In this document: piece by piece, positions 1 through 6,091 of the stretch
How positions within the stretch are numbered: the stretch's first letter is position 1
How the letters are laid out: the number at the start of each line of letters is the position of its first letter
Origin: Candidatus Nomurabacteria bacterium RIFOXYD2_FULL_35_12
GTDB taxonomy: Bacteria; Patescibacteriota; Minisyncoccia; Phycocordibacterales; UBA9973
Direction of reading: 5' to 3'
NCBI GenBank assembly: GCA_001786365.1
Contig: MFWK01000006.1
Location: 27,024 to 47,942, forward strand
Length of the DNA: 20,919 nucleotides
Program-made: the position numbers and the translations under genes
Notes under the pieces: generated by a model
Told to the model about the DNA's origin: nothing
The model's database searches: none
What the model saw: only the letters and a program-made list of their open reading frames with translations

Positions 1-2
1 AT

Positions 3-1259
3 GATGGCACTGACACAAATTTCTTCTCTGAATTTAATCCATTTGGAAGCAACAAACCGACAGCCACTACACCCACAACTCCAGTGGATGTTTCAGGATA
101 TCAGCCAACCAATGTAGACACTCAAAAATTACAATTAATGAAAGTTTCCAGTATGGGAATAGCGGGATTTGTAATTTTTACAAAAGAAAGATTGAAAGAT
201 GTGGTAATACCTGAACAAACAATCCCGACGTCTGAAGAGGTCGGGACTCCGATTTCTTCGAAGAAGAGCGTCGGAGCTAAAAAACCAACTCCACCCGCCA
301 CAGAGTTTATGCCGGCTTTGAGATATGTAGAAAAAACCACTGGAAATATCTACCAAACATTTATAGATAAAATAGAGGAAAGAAAATTCACCACGACTTT
401 AATACCAAAAGTTTACGATGCATATTTTGGCAATCGTGGAGGGTCTGTAGTTATGAGATATTTGAAAGGAAATGAAAGAACAATAGAAACTTTCCTAGGG
501 ACTATGCCAAAAGAATTGCTGGGTGGAGATTCGGGAGGGAACACTGAAATAAAAGGCTCTTTCTTGCCAGACAATATAAAAGACATCAGCATCTCACCGG
601 ATGGTTCAAAAATGTTCTATTTATTTAATAGTGGAGACAATATGATAGGAACTATTCTAAACTTTTCAACTAATAAAAAAGTTCAAATTTTTGATTCTCC
701 TTTTACCGAATGGATTTCACAGTGGCCTAACAGTGGTACAACTGGCACAATCGCTCTTTCCACTAAACCATCGGCAAATGTCCCCGGATATATGTACAAA
801 ATGAGCGAGACTGGAAAAAACTTAACAAAAATATTAGGTGATATAAATGGATTAACCACACAAACCAGCCCAAATGGGAAATTAGTCCTCTATAGTGATA
901 ACAATCTGTTCTTGAACGTTTATGACACAAATACGATGAATTCTAGCATCCTAGGAATAAGAACTTTGCCAGAAAAATGCGTTTGGGGGAAACTAGGCGA
1001 CTCTATTTACTGCGCTGTTCCAAAATCAATTGAAGCAGGAGATTATCCAGACACTTGGTATCAAGGAGAAGTTTCATTTTCTGATCAATTTTGGAAAATT
1101 GATATAAAAACAGGAAATGCGACTATTTTGATAGATCCTCTTGCTGTAGAAAAAGGAGAAGAAGTTGATGGCACAAAACTCACCCTAGATAGTGGAGAAA
1201 ATTATCTATTTTTTGTAAACAAAAAAGATAATTTTCTCTGGAAATTAAACCTTAAATAG
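3..1259 (+). CDS. Beta-propeller (WD40/TolB-like) surface or periplasmic protein, 5'-partial
   Basis: The reading frame is open from the first full codon at base 3 to the TAG at 1257-1259, so the gene begins left of the window and the GTG at 84 need not be the true start. The visible part starts with a Thr/Pro-rich linker (about codons 20-30), then a mixed region, then from about base 570 a set of blade-like repeats with motifs such as ISISPDGSKMFYLF and TSPNGKLVLYSDN, typical of WD40/TolB-like propellers. No catalytic residues are recognisable, and the N-terminus that would carry a signal peptide or membrane anchor is missing. It converges on the jag gene and overlaps its 3' end by 8 bp. A pair of palindromes (223-276) contributes 18 codons. 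Extracytoplasmic location is inferred from the linker-plus-propeller architecture only. Confidence 0.7.
   Translation, partial: DGTDTNFFSEFNPFGSNKPTATTPTTPVDVSGYQPTNVDTQKLQLMKVSSMGIAGFVIFTKERLKDVVIPEQTIPTSEEVGTPISSKKSVGAKKPTPPATEFMPALRYVEKTTGNIYQTFIDKIEERKFTTTLIPKVYDAYFGNRGGSVVMRYLKGNERTIETFLGTMPKELLGGDSGGNTEIKGSFLPDNIKDISISPDGSKMFYLFNSGDNMIGTILNFSTNKKVQIFDSPFTEWISQWPNSGTTGTIALSTKPSANVPGYMYKMSETGKNLTKILGDINGLTTQTSPNGKLVLYSDNNLFLNVYDTNTMNSSILGIRTLPEKCVWGKLGDSIYCAVPKSIEAGDYPDTWYQGEVSFSDQFWKIDIKTGNATILIDPLAVEKGEEVDGTKLTLDSGENYLFFVNKKDNFLWKLNLK
223..276. repeat. Two adjacent palindromes inside the beta-propeller gene
   Basis: Bases 223-246 form an inverted repeat with 7-bp arms (TCCCGAC / GTCGGGA). 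Directly adjoining, 247-276 has 6-bp arms (CTCCGA / TCGGAG) around a perfect 12-bp palindrome, TTCTTCGAAGAA, at 254-265. Together they span 54 bp, exactly 18 codons, within a low-complexity stretch of the protein. The back-to-back arrangement matches the palindrome pair inside aspartokinase at 16892-16921. Confidence 0.7.
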
Positions 1260-1749
1260 TTCCCACGTATTTGATAACCACTCGGCGAGTGTGCCCCATA
1301 CCTGTAGATTCAGTTTTTAGATCAGTCGCACTAGATAAAAACTCATGAACAATTCTGCGCTCAAAAGCAGACATTGGATTAACTTCTATACTGGATTTGA
1401 AATATCTAGCTCGCTCTCCCATCATATGAGCAATCGCCCGAACATTTTCTATATGTTTTTTTTGAAAACCATTTATATCAATGACTACCCCCAAACCCCT
1501 CTCTTCCACTACCCCTGGGGTAGGGGAAACTTTCGCTTTTGGATTTTTAGCTTCAATTATTCTGTGAACTAAATGATTTAAAGAATGTAAACCTTCTCCA
1601 TCAGCAGAAATAAAAAAGTGTGGTTCAGTAACTTCCACTGAAACCCAAATATTCTTTGGTCCATCTTCGGTAACAGAAATTTCTTTCAGCTTTACAGTGG
1701 TTTTTTCAACTAAATCCTTTATTAAATTCTTTATTTCATCCTTTTTCAT
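1252..1749 (-). CDS. jag: Jag/KhpB-type RNA-binding protein (KH plus R3H domains)
   Basis: A 165-aa protein with a KH-like Jag domain in roughly residues 1-100 and a C-terminal R3H domain in which PMSAFERRIVHEFL is followed by a TESTGMGHTRRVVI segment (about residues 122-160). These are the hallmarks of KhpB/Jag/EloR, RNA-binding proteins linked to cell elongation and division in Firmicutes. The N-terminal Jag-N domain of longer homologues is absent. The ATG lies 1 nt after the yidC stop, so yidC and jag are almost certainly co-transcribed, the usual yidC-jag pairing. A palindrome at 1509-1523 adds residues near 75-86 between the two domains. The 3' end overlaps the convergent upstream gene by 8 bp. 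Confidence 0.9.
   Translation of the reverse strand: MKKDEIKNLIKDLVEKTTVKLKEISVTEDGPKNIWVSVEVTEPHFFISADGEGLHSLNHLVHRIIEAKNPKAKVSPTPGVVEERGLGVVIDINGFQKKHIENVRAIAHMMGERARYFKSSIEVNPMSAFERRIVHEFLSSATDLKTESTGMGHTRRVVIKYVGTI
1509..1523. repeat. Palindrome CTACCCC-T-GGGGTAG inside jag
   Basis: A 7-bp perfect inverted repeat with a 1-nt centre, set in a C/G-rich patch (about 1495-1526) of an otherwise AT-rich gene. It encodes part of a Ser/Pro/Gly-rich segment (residues about 75-88) between the KH-like and R3H domains. The arm CTACCCC is also the outer arm of the inverted repeat between yidC and yidD (2495-2537). Confidence 0.65.
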
Positions 1750-1750
1750 A

Positions 1751-2485
1751 TTATTTTATAACGATTTTGAAATTCTTCTCTTTTTTAACATAAATCTGCT
1801 GAGCTACCATAAATAGATTACTCGTTATCCAATATAATGCAACTGCTCCGGAAACACTGTAAGCAATCCAAGCGATAAGGAAAGGGAAAAAATATTTCAT
1901 CTGAGTTTGCATACTTTTTGCAAAAGTATCAGCAAAAGCGCCTGAAACAGCAGGGGAAGTGGAAGGAACTGGTTGTGGCATAGTCACAGCCTGTAAATAT
2001 TGAGATATTCCGGCTAAAATCGCCAAGATTAAAATTCCTTTATTGCTTATATCTAAAAGACCAAGAAAAACCATATTTATCTTATCTGGAACATGCACAA
2101 AAGAATAAAGCATACCACTATCAAAATTTATACCCTTGATAAAGACATAATACAAAGCAAAAATAATAGGAATTTGAATTAAAACCAAAAGACAGCCAGA
2201 AAAAGGATTTGTATTGTGTTTTTTATAAAGATCAAAAGTTTGTTTAGCTTGTTCTTCTTTGCTGGCTCCACTGGCCTTTATTTTATTGAGTTCTGGAGCA
2301 AGAATGTTCATCTCCGCCTGACTTTCAATAGATTTTTGAGAAAGAGGGAAAAGTATTAATTTAACTAAAATAGTAAGAATAATAACAGCCAAACCAACGT
2401 CTCCGCCAGGAACGATTGAAACTAAAAAAGCCAAAGCGTTGATTAATGGCTGATATAAAACAGTATCCCAAATATTTAAAAGCAT
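1751..2485 (-). CDS. yidC: YidC/Oxa1/SpoIIIJ-family membrane protein insertase
   Basis: A 244-aa protein of the short form that lacks the large periplasmic domain of proteobacterial YidC. It has an N-terminal hydrophobic segment, a second one (VGLAVIILTILVKLILFPLS, about residues 30-50) ending in the family-typical LxxPL region, a cytoplasmic Lys/Gln-rich hairpin (about 50-90), and three further hydrophobic segments (about 97-117, 140-165 and 200-232). The conserved positively charged residue of the substrate groove is probably K42. It inserts proteins into the cytoplasmic membrane, alone or with Sec. It lies in the usual rpmH-rnpA-yidD-yidC-jag order. The gap to yidD holds a strong inverted repeat. 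Confidence 0.95.
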   Translation of the reverse strand: MLLNIWDTVLYQPLINALAFLVSIVPGGDVGLAVIILTILVKLILFPLSQKSIESQAEMNILAPELNKIKASGASKEEQAKQTFDLYKKHNTNPFSGCLLVLIQIPIIFALYYVFIKGINFDSGMLYSFVHVPDKINMVFLGLLDISNKGILILAILAGISQYLQAVTMPQPVPSTSPAVSGAFADTFAKSMQTQMKYFFPFLIAWIAYSVSGAVALYWITSNLFMVAQQIYVKKEKNFKIVIK

Positions 2486-2494
2486 TCTTCTATT

Positions 2495-2537
2495 CTACCC
2501 CGTAGTAAAATTTTTAGCAAAATTTACTACGGGGTAG
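2495..2537. repeat. Long inverted repeat between yidD and yidC
   Basis: Arms beginning CTACCCCGTAGTAAA (left) and ending TTTACTACGGGGTAG (right) pair over about 19 bp with one bulged A and a tiny loop. It occupies nearly all of the 70-bp gap between the yidD stop and the yidC start. The inner parts of the arms are AT-rich, so it could weakly act as a terminator or mRNA-processing site, but there is no clear T-run after the stem on either strand. The CTACCCC arm is shared with the palindrome in jag, which favours a repeat-family origin. Confidence 0.75.
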
Positions 2538-2555
2538 GTCTGAAAAAAAATAATG

Positions 2556-2846
2556 TTATTTTACAAGATCTATGTGGTTTTTCTGCCATGGATGACAGCG
2601 TAAAATTCTTAAAAAACCTAAATATGAACCTTTAAATAAACCATATTTTTCTACAGCCTGTTTTGTATATTCTGAACAAGATGGGTAAAAAACACAGCTT
2701 GGTTTTAAAAAAGGAGAGATAAACCTCTGATAAACACTAATCCCGTTAGAAGCCGCCCTCGCTAGCAAGCGAGTGCTACGGTCACCTTGGGGCGACCTGC
2801 TTCTAACGGGACTAATTAATTTTACTGAATATCGTTTTAATTTCAT
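2556..2846 (-). CDS. yidD: YidD membrane protein insertion efficiency factor, with 25-codon in-frame insertion
   Basis: The family core is clear: VYQRFISPFLKPSCVFYPSC followed by SEYT and, near the C-terminus, LRCHPW. YidD is a small membrane-associated protein that assists the YidC insertion pathway. The start chosen is the ATG at 2846, giving 96 aa (MKLKRYSVKLIS...); YidD proteins usually have about 70-85. The excess is explained by an inverted-repeat element (2741-2811) lying in frame between KLI and SVYQRF. Removing the element plus one target copy deletes exactly 75 nt and restores a standard 71-aa YidD. The N-terminus overlaps the rnpA 3' end by 35 bp. A less likely alternative is initiation at ATT (2739-2741), just after the element, which would remove the amphipathic N-terminus. 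An ATG at 2864 is also possible. Confidence 0.85.
   Translation of the reverse strand: MKLKRYSVKLISPVRSRSPQGDRSTRLLARAASNGISVYQRFISPFLKPSCVFYPSCSEYTKQAVEKYGLFKGSYLGFLRILRCHPWQKNHIDLVK
2741..2811 (-). mobile_element. MITE-like inverted-repeat element, copy 1 (rnpA/yidD)
   Basis: 71 bp with perfect 13-bp terminal inverted repeats (TCCCGTTAGAAGC / GCTTCTAACGGGA). Read on the minus strand it is flanked by the direct repeat TTAG (ATTAGT if the outer A/T bases are counted as target). The interior is GC-rich and holds further hairpins, such as CTCGCTAGCAAGCGAG. It sits in the rnpA/yidD overlap: the rnpA TAG stop belongs to one target copy and is preserved, and yidD stays open through the element, gaining PVRS at one end and SNG at the other. 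No transposase is encoded, so any movement would need help in trans. Confidence 0.8.
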
Positions 2847-3156
2847 TTTCAAGTATAGAAACATCTTTTTGACTTTTTTTAAACACAAAAACACCAACAA
2901 TCCCAAGAGGGAACAAATTTATGTATTTTTTCAGAGCATCATAACCCAATCTTCTTAAAAAATTCCTCTGTACTGCGAGTTTTGCTACACTTTTTGGCGC
3001 AATAAAAGAAATTTTCACTTCTTTACCTTGATTTTTAAAATATTTAAAAGTTAAACTGGTAGAAACGACAAATTTACCCTCCCTCCCATTTGGCGGGCAG
3101 GCTTTAAAGATTTTTTCAACTTCTTTAGTGACCACTCTATTCTTTTTAGAAAGCAT
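2812..3156 (-). CDS. rnpA: Ribonuclease P protein component
   Basis: A 114-aa basic protein. The signature AVQRNFLRRLGYDAL (about residues 62-76) corresponds to the RNR motif that contacts the RNase P RNA. The N-terminal LSKKNRVVTKEVEKIF matches the family's opening helix. It forms the RNase P holoenzyme that matures tRNA 5' ends. It follows rpmH with a 1-nt gap and overlaps yidD, the classic order. Residues about 20-27 (CPPNGREG) come from a GC-rich imperfect palindrome (3081-3102) in the loop after the first helix. The stop codon lies in the flanking target copy of the mobile element. Confidence 0.93.
   Translation of the reverse strand: MLSKKNRVVTKEVEKIFKACPPNGREGKFVVSTSLTFKYFKNQGKEVKISFIAPKSVAKLAVQRNFLRRLGYDALKKYINLFPLGIVGVFVFKKSQKDVSILENEIKTIFSKIN
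3081..3102. repeat. Imperfect GC-rich palindrome inside rnpA
   Basis: On the minus strand the segment runs from GCCTGCCCGCC to AAATGGGAGGG and can pair as CC..CCC with GGG..GG. It stands out sharply from the AT-rich gene and encodes the odd Cys-Pro-Pro-Asn-Gly-Arg stretch, where other RnpA proteins have a short Lys/Ser/Gly turn. It is probably a decayed repeat insertion kept in frame. Confidence 0.5.
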
Positions 3157-3157
3157 A

Positions 3158-3292
3158 TTAAACAGTAAGCTTTTTTCTACCCTTATGACGTCTCCTCATT
3201 AGGACTTTCTTTCCAGTTTTAATTCTAGATCGAACTAAAAAGCCATGGCTTCGAGCTCTTTTTCTCTTTTTTGGTTTATATGTAAATGACAT
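3158..3292 (-). CDS. rpmH: Large ribosomal subunit protein bL34
   Basis: A 44-aa, extremely basic protein starting MSFTYKPKKRKRARSHGF and ending GRKKLTV, matching bL34 along its full length. It is a 50S subunit protein that binds 23S rRNA. The N-terminal residues MSFTYKPKK replace the usual MKRTYQPK. It is the promoter-proximal gene of the leftward rpmH-rnpA-yidD-yidC-jag cluster, diverging from dnaA across the putative origin. It lies 1 nt upstream of rnpA. Confidence 0.97.
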   Translation of the reverse strand: MSFTYKPKKRKRARSHGFLVRSRIKTGKKVLMRRRHKGRKKLTV

Positions 3293-3418
3293 AACTCTAT
3301 CCTACAATATTTTAAAAAATAAATCAAATAAAAAAGTTGTCCACAGTTTATCAACAGAGTTAATAAGTTTTTAAGTATTCTATTTTTACTATAAATAGTA
3401 TAGTATAAAACCAATGAA
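3293..3418. other. Probable replication origin region (rpmH-dnaA gap)
   Basis: A very AT-rich gap between divergent rpmH and dnaA, the commonest bacterial oriC position. It contains two DnaA boxes (3337-3356) and A/T tracts at about 3306-3335 that could act as an unwinding element. Divergence of gene orientation on the two sides agrees with replichore divergence here. The dnaA-dnaN gap (4847-4990) is a second, smaller candidate with one DnaA box. There is also a small palindrome, TACTATAAATAGTA, at 3387-3400, within the likely dnaA promoter area. Confidence 0.65.
3337..3356 (+). promoter_or_regulatory. Two DnaA boxes, TTGTCCACA and TTATCAACA
   Basis: 3337-3345 (TTGTCCACA) and 3348-3356 (TTATCAACA) each differ from the consensus TTATCCACA at one position. 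They lie 11 bp apart in the same orientation, about one helical turn, as expected for cooperative DnaA binding. Confidence 0.75.
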
Positions 3419-3440
3419 TCCCGTTAGAAGTAACTTCTAA
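3414..3440 (+). other. Decoy upstream start / 8-codon mini-ORF before dnaA
   Basis: ATG at 3414 opens an 8-codon frame, MNPVRSNF, closed by TAA. Its ATGAA is the left copy of the direct repeat flanking the mobile element, and the right copy is the dnaA start. It is best read as the ancestral dnaA start codon, now separated from dnaA. Whether it is translated is unknown. A second short frame in the same element, MLKIIKKENNF (3457-3492), also stops just 4 nt before the dnaA ATG. Confidence 0.35.
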
Positions 3441-3497
3441 TAGGTCACATAAATATATGTTAAAGATTATAAAAAAAGAAAATAACTTCTAACGGGA
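3419..3497 (+). mobile_element. MITE-like inverted-repeat element, copy 2 (at the dnaA start)
   Basis: 79 bp with perfect 13-bp terminal inverted repeats (TCCCGTTAGAAGT / ACTTCTAACGGGA) and an AT-rich interior. It is flanked by direct repeats TGAA (or ATGAAT if the outer bases are counted). The last A of the right arm is the first base of the dnaA ATG. In dnaA mRNA the two arms would pair into a stem ending at the start codon, and there is no Shine-Dalgarno sequence. Confidence 0.85.
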
Positions 3498-4846
3498 TGA
3501 ATACTAAACAGCTTTGGAAAAATTGTTTGGTTGAAATCGAAGCCGGTATATCAAGAGCTAATTTTAGCACTTGGTTTAAAAACACATCTATCATAAAAGA
3601 AGAAGCGGGTATTATTTATATTGGTGTGCCAAATGAATTTGTTCGTGATTGGCTTATAAATAAATACCACAAGCTAATAACCAAGATAATAGCTGATTCT
3701 TATGAAAATATGCGTGCAGTAGAATACACTATTACTAAAACAGAAGTAATAAAACAAGAATTACCTACAATAAAAGAAAACGAAAGCTATGTAAATAAAG
3801 AATTACCACTAAAAGACCTTTATATAAACCCTGAAGACAACTTAAATCCGCGTTACCACTTCAATTCTTTCATTGTCGGCTCTTTCAATGAGCTCGCTTA
3901 TGCTGCGAGTCTGGCAATAATAGATAATCCTGGAACAAAATACAATCCATTCTTTATCTACGGAGGCACAGGGCTCGGTAAAACCCATTTAATCCAAGCA
4001 GTAGGGAACTCCATCAAAGAAAAATACCCAAATAAAAAAGTTCACTATATGACTTTAGAAAAATTTGCGACAGATTTTATAAATTCACTCCAAAACAACA
4101 AAGCGAATTCTTTTAAAGAAAAATATAGAAAATATGACCTTCTTATTATTGATGATATCCAATTTATCGGCAAAATGGAGAAAATTCAAGAAGAACTCTT
4201 TCATACTTTCAATACTTTCCACGAAAATAACAAACAAATTATCTTTTCTTCCGATAAACACCCAAATTACATCCCCGAACTGGCTGATCGCCTAAAATCT
4301 CGCTTTGCCGCCGGTATGATTGTAGATATATCCCCACCAGAATACGAATCTCGTATGGCTATTTTAAAAGTTAAATTGCAAGAGTTAAATATCGAATTAG
4401 ACCCTGAAATAGTTGAGTATTTAGCTGTTGCGGTAGATGGAAACATAAGGGAATTAGAGGGGAGTTTAAATATTATTGTTTGCCAATATCGCTTGAAAAA
4501 TAGGTCTTTAACTCTAGCGGAAGTAAAAAACCTATTAAAGAACAACATGCGTCCAAAGAAAAACATAGCCATAAAAGATGTTGTAAAAATAGTAGCTGAG
4601 CATTACAAACTTGAAGAGGCTTCAGTTTATGAAAAAACTAGAAAAAAAGAGATAGTAAAAGCCCGACAAATAGTAATGTATCTACTTCGAGAAGATTTTA
4701 ATGTGAGTTATCCACTAATTGGACAAAAACTAGGTGGAAAAGATCACACAACTGTCATCCATTCCTGTTTAAAAATTAAAAACGATCTGAAAAACGACCC
4801 ACAACTTTTACAAGAATTAGAACAAATCAGAATTATGTTCAAGTGA
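3497..4846 (+). CDS. dnaA: Chromosomal replication initiator protein DnaA
   Basis: 449 aa with all four domains: an N-terminal protein-interaction domain (about 1-75), a short linker, an AAA+ module with Walker A GGTGLGKT (156-163) and Walker B LLIIDD (215-220), and a C-terminal helix-turn-helix with the DnaA signature GGKDHTTVIHS (about 413-423). It binds DnaA boxes and opens oriC. The start at 3497 gives the normal N-terminus MNTKQLWKNCLVEI and coincides with the right edge of the inverted-repeat element. The element has displaced the native 5' leader by about 80 nt, so translation starts after a potential 13-bp stem. The stop is TGA, so TGA is not recoded here. Confidence 0.98.
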   Translation: MNTKQLWKNCLVEIEAGISRANFSTWFKNTSIIKEEAGIIYIGVPNEFVRDWLINKYHKLITKIIADSYENMRAVEYTITKTEVIKQELPTIKENESYVNKELPLKDLYINPEDNLNPRYHFNSFIVGSFNELAYAASLAIIDNPGTKYNPFFIYGGTGLGKTHLIQAVGNSIKEKYPNKKVHYMTLEKFATDFINSLQNNKANSFKEKYRKYDLLIIDDIQFIGKMEKIQEELFHTFNTFHENNKQIIFSSDKHPNYIPELADRLKSRFAAGMIVDISPPEYESRMAILKVKLQELNIELDPEIVEYLAVAVDGNIRELEGSLNIIVCQYRLKNRSLTLAEVKNLLKNNMRPKKNIAIKDVVKIVAEHYKLEEASVYEKTRKKEIVKARQIVMYLLREDFNVSYPLIGQKLGGKDHTTVIHSCLKIKNDLKNDPQLLQELEQIRIMFK

Positions 4847-4925
4847 AGGAAAGTTTTGCAAAGTTATTAGACTTTAATTATAAACGAAATTAAAAAAATA
4901 TCTTATAAATAATAACTTAAAAGAA

Positions 4926-4934
4926 TTATCCACT
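4926..4934 (+). promoter_or_regulatory. DnaA box (TTATCCACT) in the dnaA-dnaN gap
   Basis: TTATCCACT differs from the consensus at the last base only. It lies in the 144-bp, very AT-rich gap between dnaA and dnaN, where many bacteria have origin elements or DnaA autoregulatory sites. Confidence 0.55.
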
Positions 4935-4990
4935 TATCAAGGTATCTAATAATATTAATAAATTATAAATAAAAAATATAAACATAATAT

Positions 4991-6088
4991 ATGAAACTGG
5001 AATGTAAAACTGAAGATATAAAAAATAAAATTTCTCAAGTAGAAAGAATCACAGGAAAAAATCTAACTTTACCTATTTTAAATTCAATTCTTTTAATTGC
5101 TTCAGGAAAATCATTAAAATTAAGGTCTACAAACTTAAATCTTGGTATTGAAGTAGAAATTCCTGTAAAAATAGAAAAAGAAGGTATTGTAGCTATTTCT
5201 GGGTCAGTTTTAGGAGGAGTTTTTTCTAATGTTTTTCAAAATGAGAATGTTTTTCTTGAGGGTGTTGATGGTAATTTACTTATTAAAACAAAAAAAAGTA
5301 AAATAAAGTTAAAAGGTCAAATACATGATGATTTTCCGACAATACCGAGGGTTTTAGGGACGAGTTTTGAGATAGAATCAAAGAAATTAATAGATGGTAT
5401 AAAGTCTGTTTATTATAGTTCTTCTGTTTCTGATATAAAACCAGAGATTTCTAGTGTTTTTATTTATACTAATGAAGATAATTTAATTTTTGTATCCACA
5501 GATTCATTTAGATTGGCTGAAAAGAGAATAAAAGTGAAAGGACTTCCGGAAATAACAGGAATTCTCATCCCATTCAAGAATATTTCTGAAATATTGAGAG
5601 TTTTCGGAGAATCTTCTTCTGTTTTAAAAGTTTGTTTCAATAAAAATCAGATTTCTTTCTCTTCTGATGATGTTTATTTGACTTCCAGAGTAATCGATGG
5701 AGTTTTTCCTGATTATCGTCAAATTATTCCAAAAACTTCAAGAACTAATGCAATTGTTTTAAAACAAGACTTATTAAATGCGCTTAAAATTTCTAATATT
5801 TTTTCTGATAAATTTAATCAAGTTAATTTAAATATATTACAAAAAGAAAAGGTTTTTGAGCTTTCTTCGGCAAATAATGATGTTGGGGAAAATAAAACTT
5901 ATTTAGATGCTACTATAACAGGGGAAAATATTGAATTAGGTTTTAATTATAAATACTTTTTAGATTGTTTCCAGTCAATCACCACTGATAGTATATCTAT
6001 AAAAGCCTCCGGAGCATCAAGCCCACTCGTAATAAACCCTGTTTCCGACACATCATTTACTTATTTGATTATGCCGATGAATAGGTAG
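4991..6088 (+). CDS. dnaN: DNA polymerase III beta subunit (sliding clamp)
   Basis: 365 aa, the normal length for the beta clamp, made of three successive clamp-fold domains (about 1-120, 125-240, 245-365). It starts MKLECKTEDIKNKISQVERI and has the expected central motif VSTDSFRLAEKR. The C-terminus SFTYLIMPMNR matches the conserved YLIMPMR end that lines the partner-binding pocket. The clamp tethers DNA polymerase III to DNA. It follows dnaA directly, the standard order, after a 144-bp gap. It converges on the penicillin-binding protein gene with only 3 bp between the stops and no visible hairpin terminator. Confidence 0.97.
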   Translation: MKLECKTEDIKNKISQVERITGKNLTLPILNSILLIASGKSLKLRSTNLNLGIEVEIPVKIEKEGIVAISGSVLGGVFSNVFQNENVFLEGVDGNLLIKTKKSKIKLKGQIHDDFPTIPRVLGTSFEIESKKLIDGIKSVYYSSSVSDIKPEISSVFIYTNEDNLIFVSTDSFRLAEKRIKVKGLPEITGILIPFKNISEILRVFGESSSVLKVCFNKNQISFSSDDVYLTSRVIDGVFPDYRQIIPKTSRTNAIVLKQDLLNALKISNIFSDKFNQVNLNILQKEKVFELSSANNDVGENKTYLDATITGENIELGFNYKYFLDCFQSITTDSISIKASGASSPLVINPVSDTSFTYLIMPMNR

Positions 6089-6091
6089 TCT

